A model generated the notes under the pieces. It made no database searches and was not told where the DNA came from. It was given only the letters and a program-made list of their open reading frames with translations. DNA of 64,000 bases from IMG/VR virus record IMGVR_UViG_3300033146_000857, positions 32,472-96,471 of that record. One strand, 5' to 3'. The position numbers were made by a program, and so were the translations under genes. Shown one piece after another: positions 37,431 to 44,756 of the stretch; the first letter of the stretch is position 1; every line of letters starts with the position of its first letter. The DNA is from a virus.

Positions 37431-37640
37431 TTAGCTTAATAAGAGGTTGACTGAGGGGGGCGTTAGATTGACTGAGGGGGCGTTAGGTTGGTTGATGGAA
37501 TCTGGTTTAGCTTAATAAGAGGTTGACTGAGGGGCGTTATTTTGGTTGATGGAATCTGGTTTAGGTCGGGGTGGCTGATGGAATCTGGTTTAGGTCGGGG
37601 TGGCTGATGGAATCTGGTTTAGGCTGGGGTGGCTGATGGA
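37431..37640. repeat. G-rich tandem repeats in divergent control region
   Basis: Two overlapping repeat families occur. One starts TTAGCTTAATAAGAGG and continues GTTGACTGAGGGG (copies at 37431 and 37507). The other, GATGGAATCTGGTTTAGG, is repeated at about 29-base spacing (37493, 37549, 37577, 37606, with a degenerate 37634). Runs of four to six G mark each unit on the plus strand. No believable ORF is present. Position between the diverging late and early units suggests regulator binding or origin function. Confidence 0.7.
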
Positions 37641-37651
37641 ATTTGAAATTT

Positions 37652-37797
37652 AGGGAAAACATTTGCCAAAATTTCCTGGGTAAAAATTTCGGATAAAAGA
37701 TTTTAGGGAAAACATTTGTCAAAATTTCCTGGGTATATCTGGGTAAAAAAGATTTTAGGGAAAACATTTGTCAAAATTTCCTGGGTATATCCGGGGG
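37652..37797. repeat. Three direct repeats of about 52 bp with internal dyad
   Basis: AGGGAAAACATTTG is followed by TCAAAATTTCCTGGGTA in copies at 37652, 37705 and 37757. The arms AGGGAAA and TTTCCT give each copy an imperfect dyad. The third copy lies about 75 bases before the first early start codon. They look like operator-type or iteron-type binding sites. Confidence 0.7.
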
Positions 37798-37874
37798 CTA
37801 TATAGAGGTAGTGTACATGCGTGAGATATAACTCATGGCACCCGCCTCAAAAGTCTATATCGAAAGGATCAGTT

Positions 37875-37934
37875 ATGGCTATGGCAGCATTTGTTATTGG
37901 TTTCATTATTATTGTCAAATTTTTTATCAGCTAG
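37875..37934 (+). CDS. Tiny membrane peptide, 19 aa
   Basis: AAAGGAT precedes an ATG that opens a 19-residue hydrophobic peptide (MAMAAFVIGFIIIVKFFIS). The single predicted TM helix fills almost the whole peptide. It would be the first product of the early unit. Small size limits certainty. Confidence 0.4.
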   Translation: MAMAAFVIGFIIIVKFFIS

Positions 37935-37995
37935 AGTCATCTAAGGATGATTCTATAGTGTTAACAACTGTTGCCGAAAGGCTGGTCCAGGTAAG

Positions 37996-38011
37996 TAATC
38001 AGAGGAGATTA
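37996..38011 (+). promoter_or_regulatory. RBS-in-loop hairpin, copy 1
   Basis: TAATC and GATTA pair to leave AGAGGA in the loop two bases before an ATG at 38013. A short CTGG-CCAG dyad precedes it at 37982-37990, in the place of the upstream stem in other copies. Confidence 0.6.
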
Positions 38012-38012
38012 T

Positions 38013-38111
38013 ATGTTAAGTAATTTAGAGCTCATAGGAACATTAGTTATATTTGTTGGGGTAGTTATGCTACCTTATATATCAGCCCGTAAAGGAGGCC
38101 ATGATGAGTAA
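38013..38111 (+). CDS. Small membrane protein, 32 aa
   Basis: The start codon follows the RBS-in-loop hairpin. The peptide MLSNLELIGTLVIFVGVVML continues with PYISARKGG and has one TM helix. It overlaps the next small gene by 11 bases, which has its own AAAGGAGG site inside this frame. Confidence 0.5.
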   Translation: MLSNLELIGTLVIFVGVVMLPYISARKGGHDE

Positions 38112-38259
38112 ACTTGTAATAAATAATAAAATAGTGGCTAGATCAAGTGATCTAGTATGGTTAAAGAAACTTGGAGTAAGTTTTAAGAGACTATGTTCTA
38201 ACAAAGAGGTTAGAATAGTTAAAGAAGACATGACTAGTCATATCTTCTTTGGGGCTTAG
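38101..38259 (+). CDS. Small basic protein, 52 aa
   Basis: AAAGGAGG lies just upstream of tandem ATG codons (38101, 38104). The product (SKLVINNKIVARSSDLVWLK and onwards) is basic and soluble. No family recognised. It is followed by a tiny membrane ORF after two bases. Confidence 0.5.
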   Translation: MMSKLVINNKIVARSSDLVWLKKLGVSFKRLCSNKEVRIVKEDMTSHIFFGA

Positions 38260-38261
38260 AA

Positions 38262-38345
38262 ATGGAAGTCTTTATAGTTCAATGTTTTACATTAGTTGTT
38301 GTCTTAGGACTTGGTTTAATAAAATATACTATGGAGATATTATAA
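38262..38345 (+). CDS. Tiny membrane protein, 27 aa
   Basis: The ATG at 38262 opens a single hydrophobic helix (FIVQCFTLVVVLGLGLI). The stop overlaps the ATG of the next gene (TAATG), typical of translational coupling. Confidence 0.4.
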   Translation: MEVFIVQCFTLVVVLGLGLIKYTMEIL

Positions 38346-38557
38346 TGAGATCAGTAAAACAAATAGCCGAAGCTTTTGCTTCAGGTAAGATAAAAGGTGA
38401 TGAGAAATATACCATAGAGGCTAGAACATTGGCTAAATGCCACTCGACCCTTAGCCTAAGGGACAATGAAATAAAGTCTCTAAGATTCGAGATAGCTCGA
38501 CTTGAGCTAGATCTTATAGGCTCTAAGCAGAACCATGAGTTGGTTGTTTGGGCCTAA
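38345..38557 (+). CDS. Small helical protein, 70 aa
   Basis: I choose the ATG at 38345, coupled to the preceding stop and with GGAGATATT upstream, rather than an earlier in-frame ATG at 38249. The protein (MRSVKQIAEAFASGKIKGDE onwards) is a charged helix with a coiled-coil C-terminal half. Function unknown. Confidence 0.55.
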   Translation: MRSVKQIAEAFASGKIKGDEKYTIEARTLAKCHSTLSLRDNEIKSLRFEIARLELDLIGSKQNHELVVWA

Positions 38558-38609
38558 GAATCATTTGTTGAACTTGTTGTATGATACTATTATATAACTT
38601 GTAAGTTTA

Positions 38610-38653
38610 CTGGTAAGAGCTTTAAAACCAGAGATTATAATCTGAGGAGATTA
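38610..38653 (+). promoter_or_regulatory. Two-hairpin leader with RBS in loop, copy 2
   Basis: A first stem CTGGT/ACCAG (38610-38631) is followed by TAATCT-GAGG-AGATTA (38638-38653), a 6-bp stem with the Shine-Dalgarno as its tetraloop. The ATG starts two bases later. AGTTTACTGGTAAGAGC is shared with copies at 39.6 and 41.1 kb. Confidence 0.75.
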
Positions 38654-38655
38654 AA

Positions 38656-39132
38656 ATGAGTTTAGACAGAGAGTTAAGACAGTTTGGGCAACCTTACTTC
38701 ACCCAAACCACTCCAGGGGGTTTAAAGTGGTATTGGACAGACACCCAAAGGATTAGGGCTAGCCTATCCCCGACTAGAAATAGAGAAATAGTAGTTAAGT
38801 TAAATAAGTTACCAGATAACTATAGCTTGACCAAGTTATTGGTTAATCTGGAAGACCAGTGGCTTAAACAGTTCCCTGAGGTAGACTGCTATCAGGGTAT
38901 AGCTCAAATAACTAACAACCGTGACTTCAGTGAGACAGTTAACTACTATCTATTTGAAGATGGTAGTATAACAAAGTTTCTATACCATAAGTATCATAGA
39001 AATCATGATATAAAGACAATAGAATTGACTACCTATCCAGTCAGATGGGACGGTGTAGCATTCAACATGAGATGTAAAAAGATCTCTAAGAGGTTAGCTG
39101 CAAAGCTGACGGGCTTAGACGCTTTACTTTAG
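38656..39132 (+). CDS. Early protein of unknown function, 158 aa
   Basis: Mixed alpha/beta sequence with an N-terminal aromatic stretch (GGLKWYWTDTQRIRASLS) and a basic C-terminus (RCKKISKRLAAKL). No enzyme motif was recognised. Preceded by copy 2 of the two-hairpin leader and followed by copy 3. Confidence 0.6.
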   Translation: MSLDRELRQFGQPYFTQTTPGGLKWYWTDTQRIRASLSPTRNREIVVKLNKLPDNYSLTKLLVNLEDQWLKQFPEVDCYQGIAQITNNRDFSETVNYYLFEDGSITKFLYHKYHRNHDIKTIELTTYPVRWDGVAFNMRCKKISKRLAAKLTGLDALL

Positions 39133-39136
39133 TTTA

Positions 39137-39180
39137 CTGGTAGTATCTTTAAAACCAGAGATTATAATCTGAGGAGATTA
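39137..39180 (+). promoter_or_regulatory. Two-hairpin leader with RBS in loop, copy 3
   Basis: CTGGT/ACCAG (39137-39158) has a loop sequence different from the other copies, and is followed by TAATCT-GAGG-AGATTA. Conservation of the stem with a changed loop supports base pairing. Confidence 0.75.
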
Positions 39181-39181
39181 A

Positions 39182-39553
39182 ATGAACTTTCCAACAGTCC
39201 AAGAGACTATAAAAGCTTTCGAAGAAGTAGTATCAACAACTGAGTTGGCTGCCAACAGCCTAGAGACTAGAAGATCTGAACTAACAGAACTAACTCATGA
39301 AGAGTTAGTTGAAATGATTATAAGTTTTGAGAAGAGAAACACCAATAAGGGTGTTGGTGTTGGAGATCTTGCAAGAGCAATTCTTCAACATGAGGACTAT
39401 ATCACATTAAGCAACGGAGAAGTTGCTGAGGTATGTAGAGAATTAATACCAGGTAGTCAGACTTCTCATAAGAGTATAGCTTCTTATGTGAGCAAGAAGA
39501 GAGAAGAGTGGGCCTTGCCTGATAGAATTCAAGTAAGACGTAAGAAAGCTTAG
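39182..39553 (+). CDS. Paralogue A of a predicted small DNA-binding protein
   Basis: This 123-residue protein has a helical N-terminal half and a conserved C-terminal half (VGDLARAILQHEDYITL, then ELIPGSQTSHKSIASYVSKK) shared almost word for word with the protein at 44298. The pattern of short helices followed by a Ser/Thr-rich turn and KSIASY helix is reminiscent of a winged-helix or HTH. DNA binding is inference. The two genes sit at different points of the early region, each with its own leader. Confidence 0.6.
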   Translation: MNFPTVQETIKAFEEVVSTTELAANSLETRRSELTELTHEELVEMIISFEKRNTNKGVGVGDLARAILQHEDYITLSNGEVAEVCRELIPGSQTSHKSIASYVSKKREEWALPDRIQVRRKKA

Positions 39554-39569
39554 AGGTGTCTATAGTTTA

Positions 39570-39613
39570 CTGGTAAGAGCTTTAAACCAGACTTATATAA
39601 TCAGAGGAGATTA
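39570..39613 (+). promoter_or_regulatory. Two-hairpin leader with RBS in loop, copy 4
   Basis: CTGGT/ACCAG (39570-39590), then TAATC-AGAGGA-GATTA (39598-39613). The final A of the stem is the first base of the ATG, so the start codon itself touches the hairpin. Confidence 0.7.
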
Positions 39614-39864
39614 TGATGATAGTAGACTTAAAAAGATTTAGTTTTTTCTTTAGAAATTATGTGGAAGCCAATGATATGGTTGAGGAAGTTGCTGATAATG
39701 GTAATACCTTTACCAAGGCTACTCAGGAGCTACATGATGCTCTTGAAGTAATGGGACATAAATTCTCACAAGATTGTGAAAGCTATTGTAAAGAGATCAA
39801 GACTTTACAAGCCCGAACAATAAACAAGCTTGGTAGAGATGCCAAGATGAGAGAGCTTTGCTAA
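39613..39864 (+). CDS. Small helical early protein, 83 aa
   Basis: The start is one of two adjacent ATG codons. The protein is mostly charged helix (TKATQELHDALEVMGHKFSQ) with a basic C-terminus. Followed by a 12-bp hairpin and another RBS-in-loop element. Function unknown. Confidence 0.55.
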   Translation: MMIVDLKRFSFFFRNYVEANDMVEEVADNGNTFTKATQELHDALEVMGHKFSQDCESYCKEIKTLQARTINKLGRDAKMRELC

Positions 39865-39870
39865 AGCCAT

Positions 39871-39895
39871 ATAGGATCTTCTAAGAAGATCCTAT
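39871..39895 (+). terminator. 12-bp perfect hairpin after small early gene
   Basis: ATAGGATCTTCT and its exact complement are separated by one base (a loop of three or more forms in practice). The following TATGTCTTTG is only partly T-rich. It may be a terminator or an RNase-processing stem, and takes the place of the upstream stem in the leader series. Confidence 0.55.
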
Positions 39896-39920
39896 TATGT
39901 CTTTGACATAAATAAATTTT

Positions 39921-39934
39921 TATCTGAGGAGATA
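39921..39934 (+). promoter_or_regulatory. RBS-in-loop hairpin, copy 5 (TATCT/AGATA stem)
   Basis: TATCT-GAGG-AGATA puts the Shine-Dalgarno in a tetraloop two bases from ATG at 39937. The stem differs from the TAATCT version but still pairs, a compensatory change. Confidence 0.7.
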
Positions 39935-39936
39935 TC

Positions 39937-40314
39937 ATGGAATTTAGGAACAAAGGTTTCACCTACCTACATGAAGGTGAGAATAGCTGCGAAGTTTGGT
40001 TTACTGCGGACAAGTGTTGGAAAGTTGCCTGTCAAATGGCCGATGCTAACTGTGTGTTTAAAGACTCTAGAGCCTTTAGATGGATAATGGACACTGCCCC
40101 ACAGACACAGTATAAGAAGATTAATACTGTGTTCTGGTTGAATGAGGGAACTCTTGTTATCTTTATGAGACAGTTGGAGAACGGTGAGTTTACCTTATCT
40201 AGAGTATCAGATAGTTTCTTACTGAAACGTTACCTAGCTAATAACTTTGACAGTCTAGAAAAGACCATCCAATGGGTAGTTAATAAAGCAATAGAGGAGA
40301 ACAACCATGCTTAA
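39937..40314 (+). CDS. Early protein of unknown function, 125 aa
   Basis: Beta strands with Trp-rich segments (CEVWFTADKCWKVACQM) and a C-terminal helix (SLEKTIQWVVNKAIEENN). It overlaps the next gene by eight bases. No family recognised. Confidence 0.6.
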   Translation: MEFRNKGFTYLHEGENSCEVWFTADKCWKVACQMADANCVFKDSRAFRWIMDTAPQTQYKKINTVFWLNEGTLVIFMRQLENGEFTLSRVSDSFLLKRYLANNFDSLEKTIQWVVNKAIEENNHA

Positions 40315-40693
40315 AGATTTTGAAAAGAAAGTTATAGCTGTTAACTTTGAACAAGCGGAACTAGGTTATGGGCCTTTAAGCTCATTCTTATATAATAATA
40401 TCGTCATAGTTGCTCCAACTATGGACGAGAATACGCAAGACTATGTTGATCCAGTAGAATACTATGGTGAGGCTTATAGTCTTTGGCTTAAAGAATTAGA
40501 AGAACTTACGATTAAGTGCACTATAACAGAAGTAGCTGGAAATATGAACCTTATAGTTACAAAAGAAGACTATGAATGTTATACTATTATGTATGATGAT
40601 AGTACTGTTTATTGTAACAAGACACAATTAGAGTATGAGTTATCCCAGTTAAAAATACCACAAGATAGTCTAGGAGGATTATATGTTAAGTAA
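40307..40693 (+). CDS. Early protein of unknown function, 128 aa
   Basis: Acidic protein with beta segments (CTITEVAGNMNLIVTKEDYE). It overlaps both neighbours by eight to eleven bases, which implies coupled translation. The ribosome site for the next gene (GGAGGA) lies in its last codons. Confidence 0.6.
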   Translation: MLKDFEKKVIAVNFEQAELGYGPLSSFLYNNIVIVAPTMDENTQDYVDPVEYYGEAYSLWLKELEELTIKCTITEVAGNMNLIVTKEDYECYTIMYDDSTVYCNKTQLEYELSQLKIPQDSLGGLYVK

Positions 40694-41075
40694 GATGATA
40701 GCTTCAATGGAAGCAAAGATAGTTGCCTTTTCAAAGAAAGGGTTTGACATTCCTGAAGATGAGATGGCAATACTAAAGAAATGGTACTTTGAAGGTGCCA
40801 TTAACTTTAAAGCCAACGGCTTTGGACTTCAAGCTGACCTATATGGTCCTTGCCTAGAAGATCCATTATGGAAAGACGTTTATAGTATGACTTGGTTACG
40901 CATCTTCACAAAGATGTGTAAACAACTTGGGGTTGCTACTAAGATTAGTAGGGCATCAGTTGCTGAGTATTGTAAGTCAACGGCTAACTACAAGATCTAT
41001 CCTGTGGTCTCTACTAAGCTAGAAGACTACGATGAGATCTTGGAGAAAGACTTATTAGTTTTGATACAAGAGTAG
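40683..41075 (+). CDS. Early protein of unknown function, 130 aa
   Basis: Mostly helical, starting MLSKMIASMEAKIVAFSKKG. Contains a Trp/Tyr-rich central segment and ends acidic. Third gene of the 39937-41075 coupled group. No motif. Confidence 0.6.
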   Translation: MLSKMIASMEAKIVAFSKKGFDIPEDEMAILKKWYFEGAINFKANGFGLQADLYGPCLEDPLWKDVYSMTWLRIFTKMCKQLGVATKISRASVAEYCKSTANYKIYPVVSTKLEDYDEILEKDLLVLIQE

Positions 41076-41088
41076 TTAGTATAGTTTA

Positions 41089-41130
41089 CTGGTAAGAGCT
41101 TTAAACCAGACTAAACAATCTGAGGAGATT
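41089..41130 (+). promoter_or_regulatory. Two-hairpin leader with RBS in loop, copy 6
   Basis: CTGGT/ACCAG (41089-41109), then AATCT-GAGG-AGATT (41117-41130), three bases before ATG at 41134. Confidence 0.75.
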
Positions 41131-41133
41131 AAG

Positions 41134-42354
41134 ATGGCTATAAATAGTTATGAGTTACTACTTACTCAAAAAGTAGTTTCTGGTGAAATCAGTTTCACTA
41201 TGGATGATATGAAAAATAAAACAGCTGCACAAAGAAAGTGTCTATATAAGCTTGGTGCTTATAAAAACACAATGATGTCTGATAAGAATGTTCAAATATT
41301 TGGTGTAAAACGTCTGAAAAAGGCCATTGACCTTAATATAAGTATGACCTTAAGAAAACTATGGAGTATGTCCTTTGGTGATGCTTTAGATAACTACGAA
41401 AGAATAGTCTCTCCTGTAGGAGACATAAGGGGTTATGAGGCTAAAGTCTTAAAAATGTGGACTAACCTTCCTAGAGGTAGAGACTTATTTGTTAAAGGGC
41501 TAGGGTCTTTTAATATAGATGAAGCTATTGAAACATACAGGATGTCTTATAAGAACAGAACAGTACTAAATCCCAATGACTTAATAGTTACTGGTTATCT
41601 AGGTCAGCCTGATTATAGCCTTACTACCTGGCTAAATAAGGGTAGAAAAGAGTTGTTTAGTTGGATGGTAAGGTCTAAGTTTCCTGTAAGCCGAATTGAT
41701 GAGTTATCGGATCTAGATATTCTTGATATGTGGCATAATAGACTAACTCTAGCTCAGTGTATAAGAAGACTTGATGACATGATGAATAGAAATCTAAAAC
41801 TAGACTATATGGACAAGCCACATTTTGACTATCCTAAAGAATTAATTGCTTTCTGTGAACAAACAGACTTTTGTTGCCCAGAGAACGGCATAGCCTTAAA
41901 GAAGCTAGCTAGAAAGTTCTCTAACTGTTCTGGTAGCTACGTCAAGTCTATAAGACAAAAGGAACTGTTTATAATCTACTCCGAAGATGAAATGATCAGT
42001 CTTAATGGTAAGACTCTAAAGGTTGAACAACATTATGGTAAAAGAAATGAGGACATATCAAAGGGTAAAAAGACTACTTTCAAAGAGTCTATAAGTTATT
42101 TTATTAGAAAGGGTAAATTGCCAAAGATTACCGAGGAGTCAGACTATAAGGTTATGTATGACACAGTACCTAATGGTCATTTTAAAAACACAGTTGCTAC
42201 ATCTGCAGATGCTTTTAAGAAGCTTAAACATATAGCTGAACATGGCTCGATGTATGCTGACACTCCTATATGTTCTAGTGGCTTCAATAAGTTTGTTCTG
42301 AAAAGTGCTACCCTTATAGAGCTAGGTTATAATCATAGAAAATTGGTTTCTTAG
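41134..42354 (+). CDS. PcfJ-like early protein (tentative), 406 aa
   Basis: Largest gene of the early block. The C-terminal half contains LARKFSNCSGSYVKSIRQKE, then FIIYSEDEMISLNGKTLKVEQHYGKRNE, a layout I associate with PcfJ-like proteins (a Cys/Ser-Tyr helix, a beta hairpin, then Q..G..N). The N-terminal 200 residues are helical with Trp and Arg pairs. PcfJ-like proteins occur on plasmids and phages, function unclear. No nuclease or helicase motif is seen. Confidence 0.45.
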   Translation: MAINSYELLLTQKVVSGEISFTMDDMKNKTAAQRKCLYKLGAYKNTMMSDKNVQIFGVKRLKKAIDLNISMTLRKLWSMSFGDALDNYERIVSPVGDIRGYEAKVLKMWTNLPRGRDLFVKGLGSFNIDEAIETYRMSYKNRTVLNPNDLIVTGYLGQPDYSLTTWLNKGRKELFSWMVRSKFPVSRIDELSDLDILDMWHNRLTLAQCIRRLDDMMNRNLKLDYMDKPHFDYPKELIAFCEQTDFCCPENGIALKKLARKFSNCSGSYVKSIRQKELFIIYSEDEMISLNGKTLKVEQHYGKRNEDISKGKKTTFKESISYFIRKGKLPKITEESDYKVMYDTVPNGHFKNTVATSADAFKKLKHIAEHGSMYADTPICSSGFNKFVLKSATLIELGYNHRKLVS

Positions 42355-42370
42355 TTGTTAGAATAGTTTA

Positions 42371-42413
42371 CTGGTAAAAGCTTTAAAACCAGACCTATTT
42401 ATCTGAGGAGATA
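42371..42413 (+). promoter_or_regulatory. Two-hairpin leader with RBS in loop, copy 7
   Basis: CTGGT/ACCAG (42371-42392), then TATCT-GAGG-AGATA (42400-42413), before ATG at 42416. The stem matches copy 5, the upstream arm matches copies 2-6. Confidence 0.75.
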
Positions 42414-42415
42414 GA

Positions 42416-42898
42416 ATGAAACTAATCCCAATAAGCTCTTTTGAGCCTGCTGAAGTATCGAATAGAGAATATGCTGTTAGAACCTTACAAAGTGGTATTG
42501 AGTTGCATGAACTTAAAAACTATCCTTCTAGTGTTGTGATAGAGTATAGAGATTTTACTATAACAGCTACTAGACTTAAGAATGATGACAAATGGTTATT
42601 CATAGGCGAGAATGGTAAACACACGTTTACTGATTTTAATCTTGGTGAACACTTAGAACTGTCTATAGTTGACTTAAAAATAGACGAACTTATATTGTTA
42701 GACACTCAGGAACCTTTTTTAGAAGAGTTACTTGAAGTAGCTATTTCAAAGTTAGACCTTTTGGACAGAATAGAACTACAGTCTGCTATGTCAACAATTG
42801 GTTACTGTAACTGTGCCAAGCATTTTAAGCTATACCTAGCAGAGGAAACAATGTCAGATCTAAAAGAAGCACTTGAAGCCTTAAAGGAGGTAATGTAA
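42416..42898 (+). CDS. Early protein of unknown function, 160 aa
   Basis: Alpha/beta protein with a C-terminal helical acidic part (SDLKEALEALKEVM). It overlaps the next ATG by one base, with AAAGGAGG near its end serving the following gene. No family recognised. Confidence 0.6.
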   Translation: MKLIPISSFEPAEVSNREYAVRTLQSGIELHELKNYPSSVVIEYRDFTITATRLKNDDKWLFIGENGKHTFTDFNLGEHLELSIVDLKIDELILLDTQEPFLEELLEVAISKLDLLDRIELQSAMSTIGYCNCAKHFKLYLAEETMSDLKEALEALKEVM

Positions 42899-43311
42899 TG
42901 AATAGTTTTAGAGAACACTATGGACAAGATATAGACGGAAATAGAGGTGTAGTAAGATATGAACATGAGCTAGAAGACTCAGATGATGAAGTTATAAAAG
43001 AACAACTGCTCGACCTTAAAGGTCAAGTTGACTATGATGAGACTACTACCATTAGCCTCTGTTCTGACTCAACTGGAGACAATGTTGAGTTTGATATAAA
43101 AGTCTCAGACTACTTAAGTATAGAAGAATATCTTAAGTCTGCTTATGCTGATGTATCACCAGAGTTCAGCTTAGAGGGTATAAAATTTAGAGTTGGCCAG
43201 ATTGATGATACTTACTATGTCTTACAAGGAGCTCAAGTTACTTCCGAGCTTGATGCCCCACTTGAAGGCATAGACTTGCTACAACAGATAAAAAAGGAGA
43301 TAAGAATATGA
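42898..43311 (+). CDS. Acidic early protein, 137 aa
   Basis: Strongly acidic (EHELEDSDDEVIKEQLLD), a property of some DNA-mimic or chaperone-like phage proteins. Overlaps the cysteine-repeat gene by four bases. Unknown function. Confidence 0.6.
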   Translation: MNSFREHYGQDIDGNRGVVRYEHELEDSDDEVIKEQLLDLKGQVDYDETTTISLCSDSTGDNVEFDIKVSDYLSIEEYLKSAYADVSPEFSLEGIKFRVGQIDDTYYVLQGAQVTSELDAPLEGIDLLQQIKKEIRI

Positions 43312-43787
43312 AAAGAGAAATAAGAACATTAAAGGGTAAAGACTACCTGTTTGACACCAAAGAGAATTGTGTTTGTCTAACAAGATTTGACTTAGAAACG
43401 GCGGAGGCTATGCTAGATAGCCTCACCGACTGTACTTGTTGTGTTAATTGTAAGGGTTGTATAAAGTGTGTTAGTTGTGTAGACTGTACTGACTGCCTAG
43501 CTTGTAATGACTGTGAAGGTTGTGAGGCTATTGCGGCTTATAGAGACCTAAAAGATCCCAAAAGATATGTCATTGATGTTACTGATGAAGAATTAACTAG
43601 CCAAGCTATCCAAGAACGTATCTTTAAGTTGGGTGGCTCATGGTATGAAGGCTGTAAAGAAGTACACTCCACTGATGTAGCTGGCTTATTCATTGATGAA
43701 CAGCTTATCATGTCTCACTGTGATAATATTAAAATATCATCAGACTATAAGCTTATATCTGCTGAAACATTCTTTAAGCTCTTCTAG
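43308..43787 (+). CDS. Cysteine-triplet repeat protein, 159 aa
   Basis: Residues about 42-76 carry a Cys at nearly every third position (CVNCKGCIKCVSC, then CTDCLACNDCEGC), at least twelve cysteines in a row. The flanking parts are ordinary alpha/beta sequence. The regular CXX spacing could form a narrow beta-solenoid-like stack, a polythiol patch or a metal-cluster ladder. No conventional zinc finger has this pattern. Last gene of the coupled set; its stop lies at the base of a long terminator hairpin. Confidence 0.6.
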   Translation: MKREIRTLKGKDYLFDTKENCVCLTRFDLETAEAMLDSLTDCTCCVNCKGCIKCVSCVDCTDCLACNDCEGCEAIAAYRDLKDPKRYVIDVTDEELTSQAIQERIFKLGGSWYEGCKEVHSTDVAGLFIDEQLIMSHCDNIKISSDYKLISAETFFKLF

Positions 43788-43830
43788 GGAATATATAGAG
43801 CACTAATTTTAGTGTTCTATTATGTTCCCT
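43786..43830 (+). terminator. Long hairpin terminator after cysteine-repeat gene
   Basis: AGGGAA (43786) pairs with TTCCCT (43825), and GAGCACT pairs with AGTGTTC inside, with a T-rich apical loop. It starts at the stop codon. A clear T-tract is absent, so processing is also possible. Confidence 0.55.
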
Positions 43831-44297
43831 GCTGCTAAGATCAATTACCTGTAGCACTAACATCAGAGTCTATGACTAGAATCACAGCCGATCTTCCCAA
43901 TCAAAAAACCCTGGCTGTGTCTATATATCTAATATCTTTAGTTCCTGACCCACAGGCCAATCTTTTATATTGATTGTACAAAACCCTTACACCATAGATT
44001 CATGGGCCACTCTGCTCAACTTTCCTCTAAAGGTAACCCATTAATATTCCACTCCACCCTGTGCCCATATGCCCATCCCTACATAGGCATGCTAAGCGTC
44101 TTTGTGCACACTTGATGTATAATACATATACGAACAAAGATGATAGATGTTAGATGATATTGACCTTGCCTTGGCCATTATGACCATAGGATAAGCATCA
44201 AGTCACTTTTCTTGAACTTTTGTTATAATTATGTTATGAATCAAAAGAGAGTTGGTCAAGACGACCCAATAACTGTCAATCTTAGGAGGACAAACCA
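43831..44297. other. 467-bp pyrimidine-skewed non-coding stretch
   Basis: No ORF above 40 codons with a ribosome site on either strand. The plus strand is rich in C and T (CCACTCCACCCTGTGCCC) unlike the purine-rich flanks. It holds TGTATAATACA (44116-44126), a small dyad with a -10-like core, and a TATAAT at 44224 upstream of the next gene. No tRNA cloverleaf was found. A control region or origin is possible. Confidence 0.5.
44224..44229 (+). promoter_or_regulatory. -10-type promoter before paralogue B
   Basis: TGTTATAATTATG, 69 bases before the ATG at 44298. No TTGACA-type -35 at 16-18 bases, as seen with other putative promoters here. Confidence 0.45.
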
Positions 44298-44711
44298 ATG
44301 AAACTAACAACCGTAGCTGATATAACAGCAAAATTCCAAACTGTAGTAGCAGACCCAGAGTCAGCAAATGAAGAAGCACAAGCTATCCGTACTGAAGAGC
44401 TTATGAAGTTGAGTAAGTCTGACCTTACAGCTATGATTATCTCGGCTGAGTCTAGAAATTCAGGCTCTGTAAAGGTCGGAGACCTTGCAAAAATGATACT
44501 TCAAGACGAAGAGTTTATCACTGCAAGCCATGAGACAGTTGCTCAAGCTGTAAGAGAACTAATCCCTGGAAGCCAAACGTCTTACAAGAGCATTGCCTCT
44601 TATGTGAGTAAGAAGAGAGAAGAATGGGACCTACCTGATAGAATTCAAGTACGAACAGCTCGTCCAAAAAAACCAGCTCCAGAGGTTGAGACTGAAACAA
44701 CTGAAGACTAA
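44298..44711 (+). CDS. Paralogue B of a predicted small DNA-binding protein
   Basis: This 137-residue protein has a ribosome site TTAGGAGG. It shares the conserved C-terminal half with paralogue A (AKMILQDEEFITASHETVA, then ELIPGSQTSYKSIASYVSKK), followed by an added Pro/Glu-rich tail. It stands alone between a promoter and a terminator, so it is a separate, possibly strongly expressed unit. Regulatory or nucleoid-type DNA binding is inference. Confidence 0.62.
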   Translation: MKLTTVADITAKFQTVVADPESANEEAQAIRTEELMKLSKSDLTAMIISAESRNSGSVKVGDLAKMILQDEEFITASHETVAQAVRELIPGSQTSYKSIASYVSKKREEWDLPDRIQVRTARPKKPAPEVETETTED

Positions 44712-44718
44712 AAAAAGA

Positions 44719-44755
44719 CTTAGGCCATCGGACGTGGATGGCCTATTGTTTTATT
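44719..44755 (+). terminator. Rho-independent terminator
   Basis: AGGCCATC pairs with GATGGCCT (44722-44744), followed by ATTGTTTTATTT. Good stem and T-tract. Confidence 0.8.
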
Positions 44756-44756
44756 T

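Noticed and set aside
37561-37767. 68-aa minus ORF in the control region
   Set aside because: It lies wholly in tandem repeats, is proline/phenylalanine-biased and has no ribosome site.
37835-38023. 62-aa plus ORF
   Set aside because: Weak ribosome site and it runs through the first RBS-in-loop hairpin; the 19-aa frame at 37875 has the better site.
43831-44297. tRNA gene
   Set aside because: No acceptor/T-arm pairing or GTTCRA box was found here or in the 47-48.7 kb gap.
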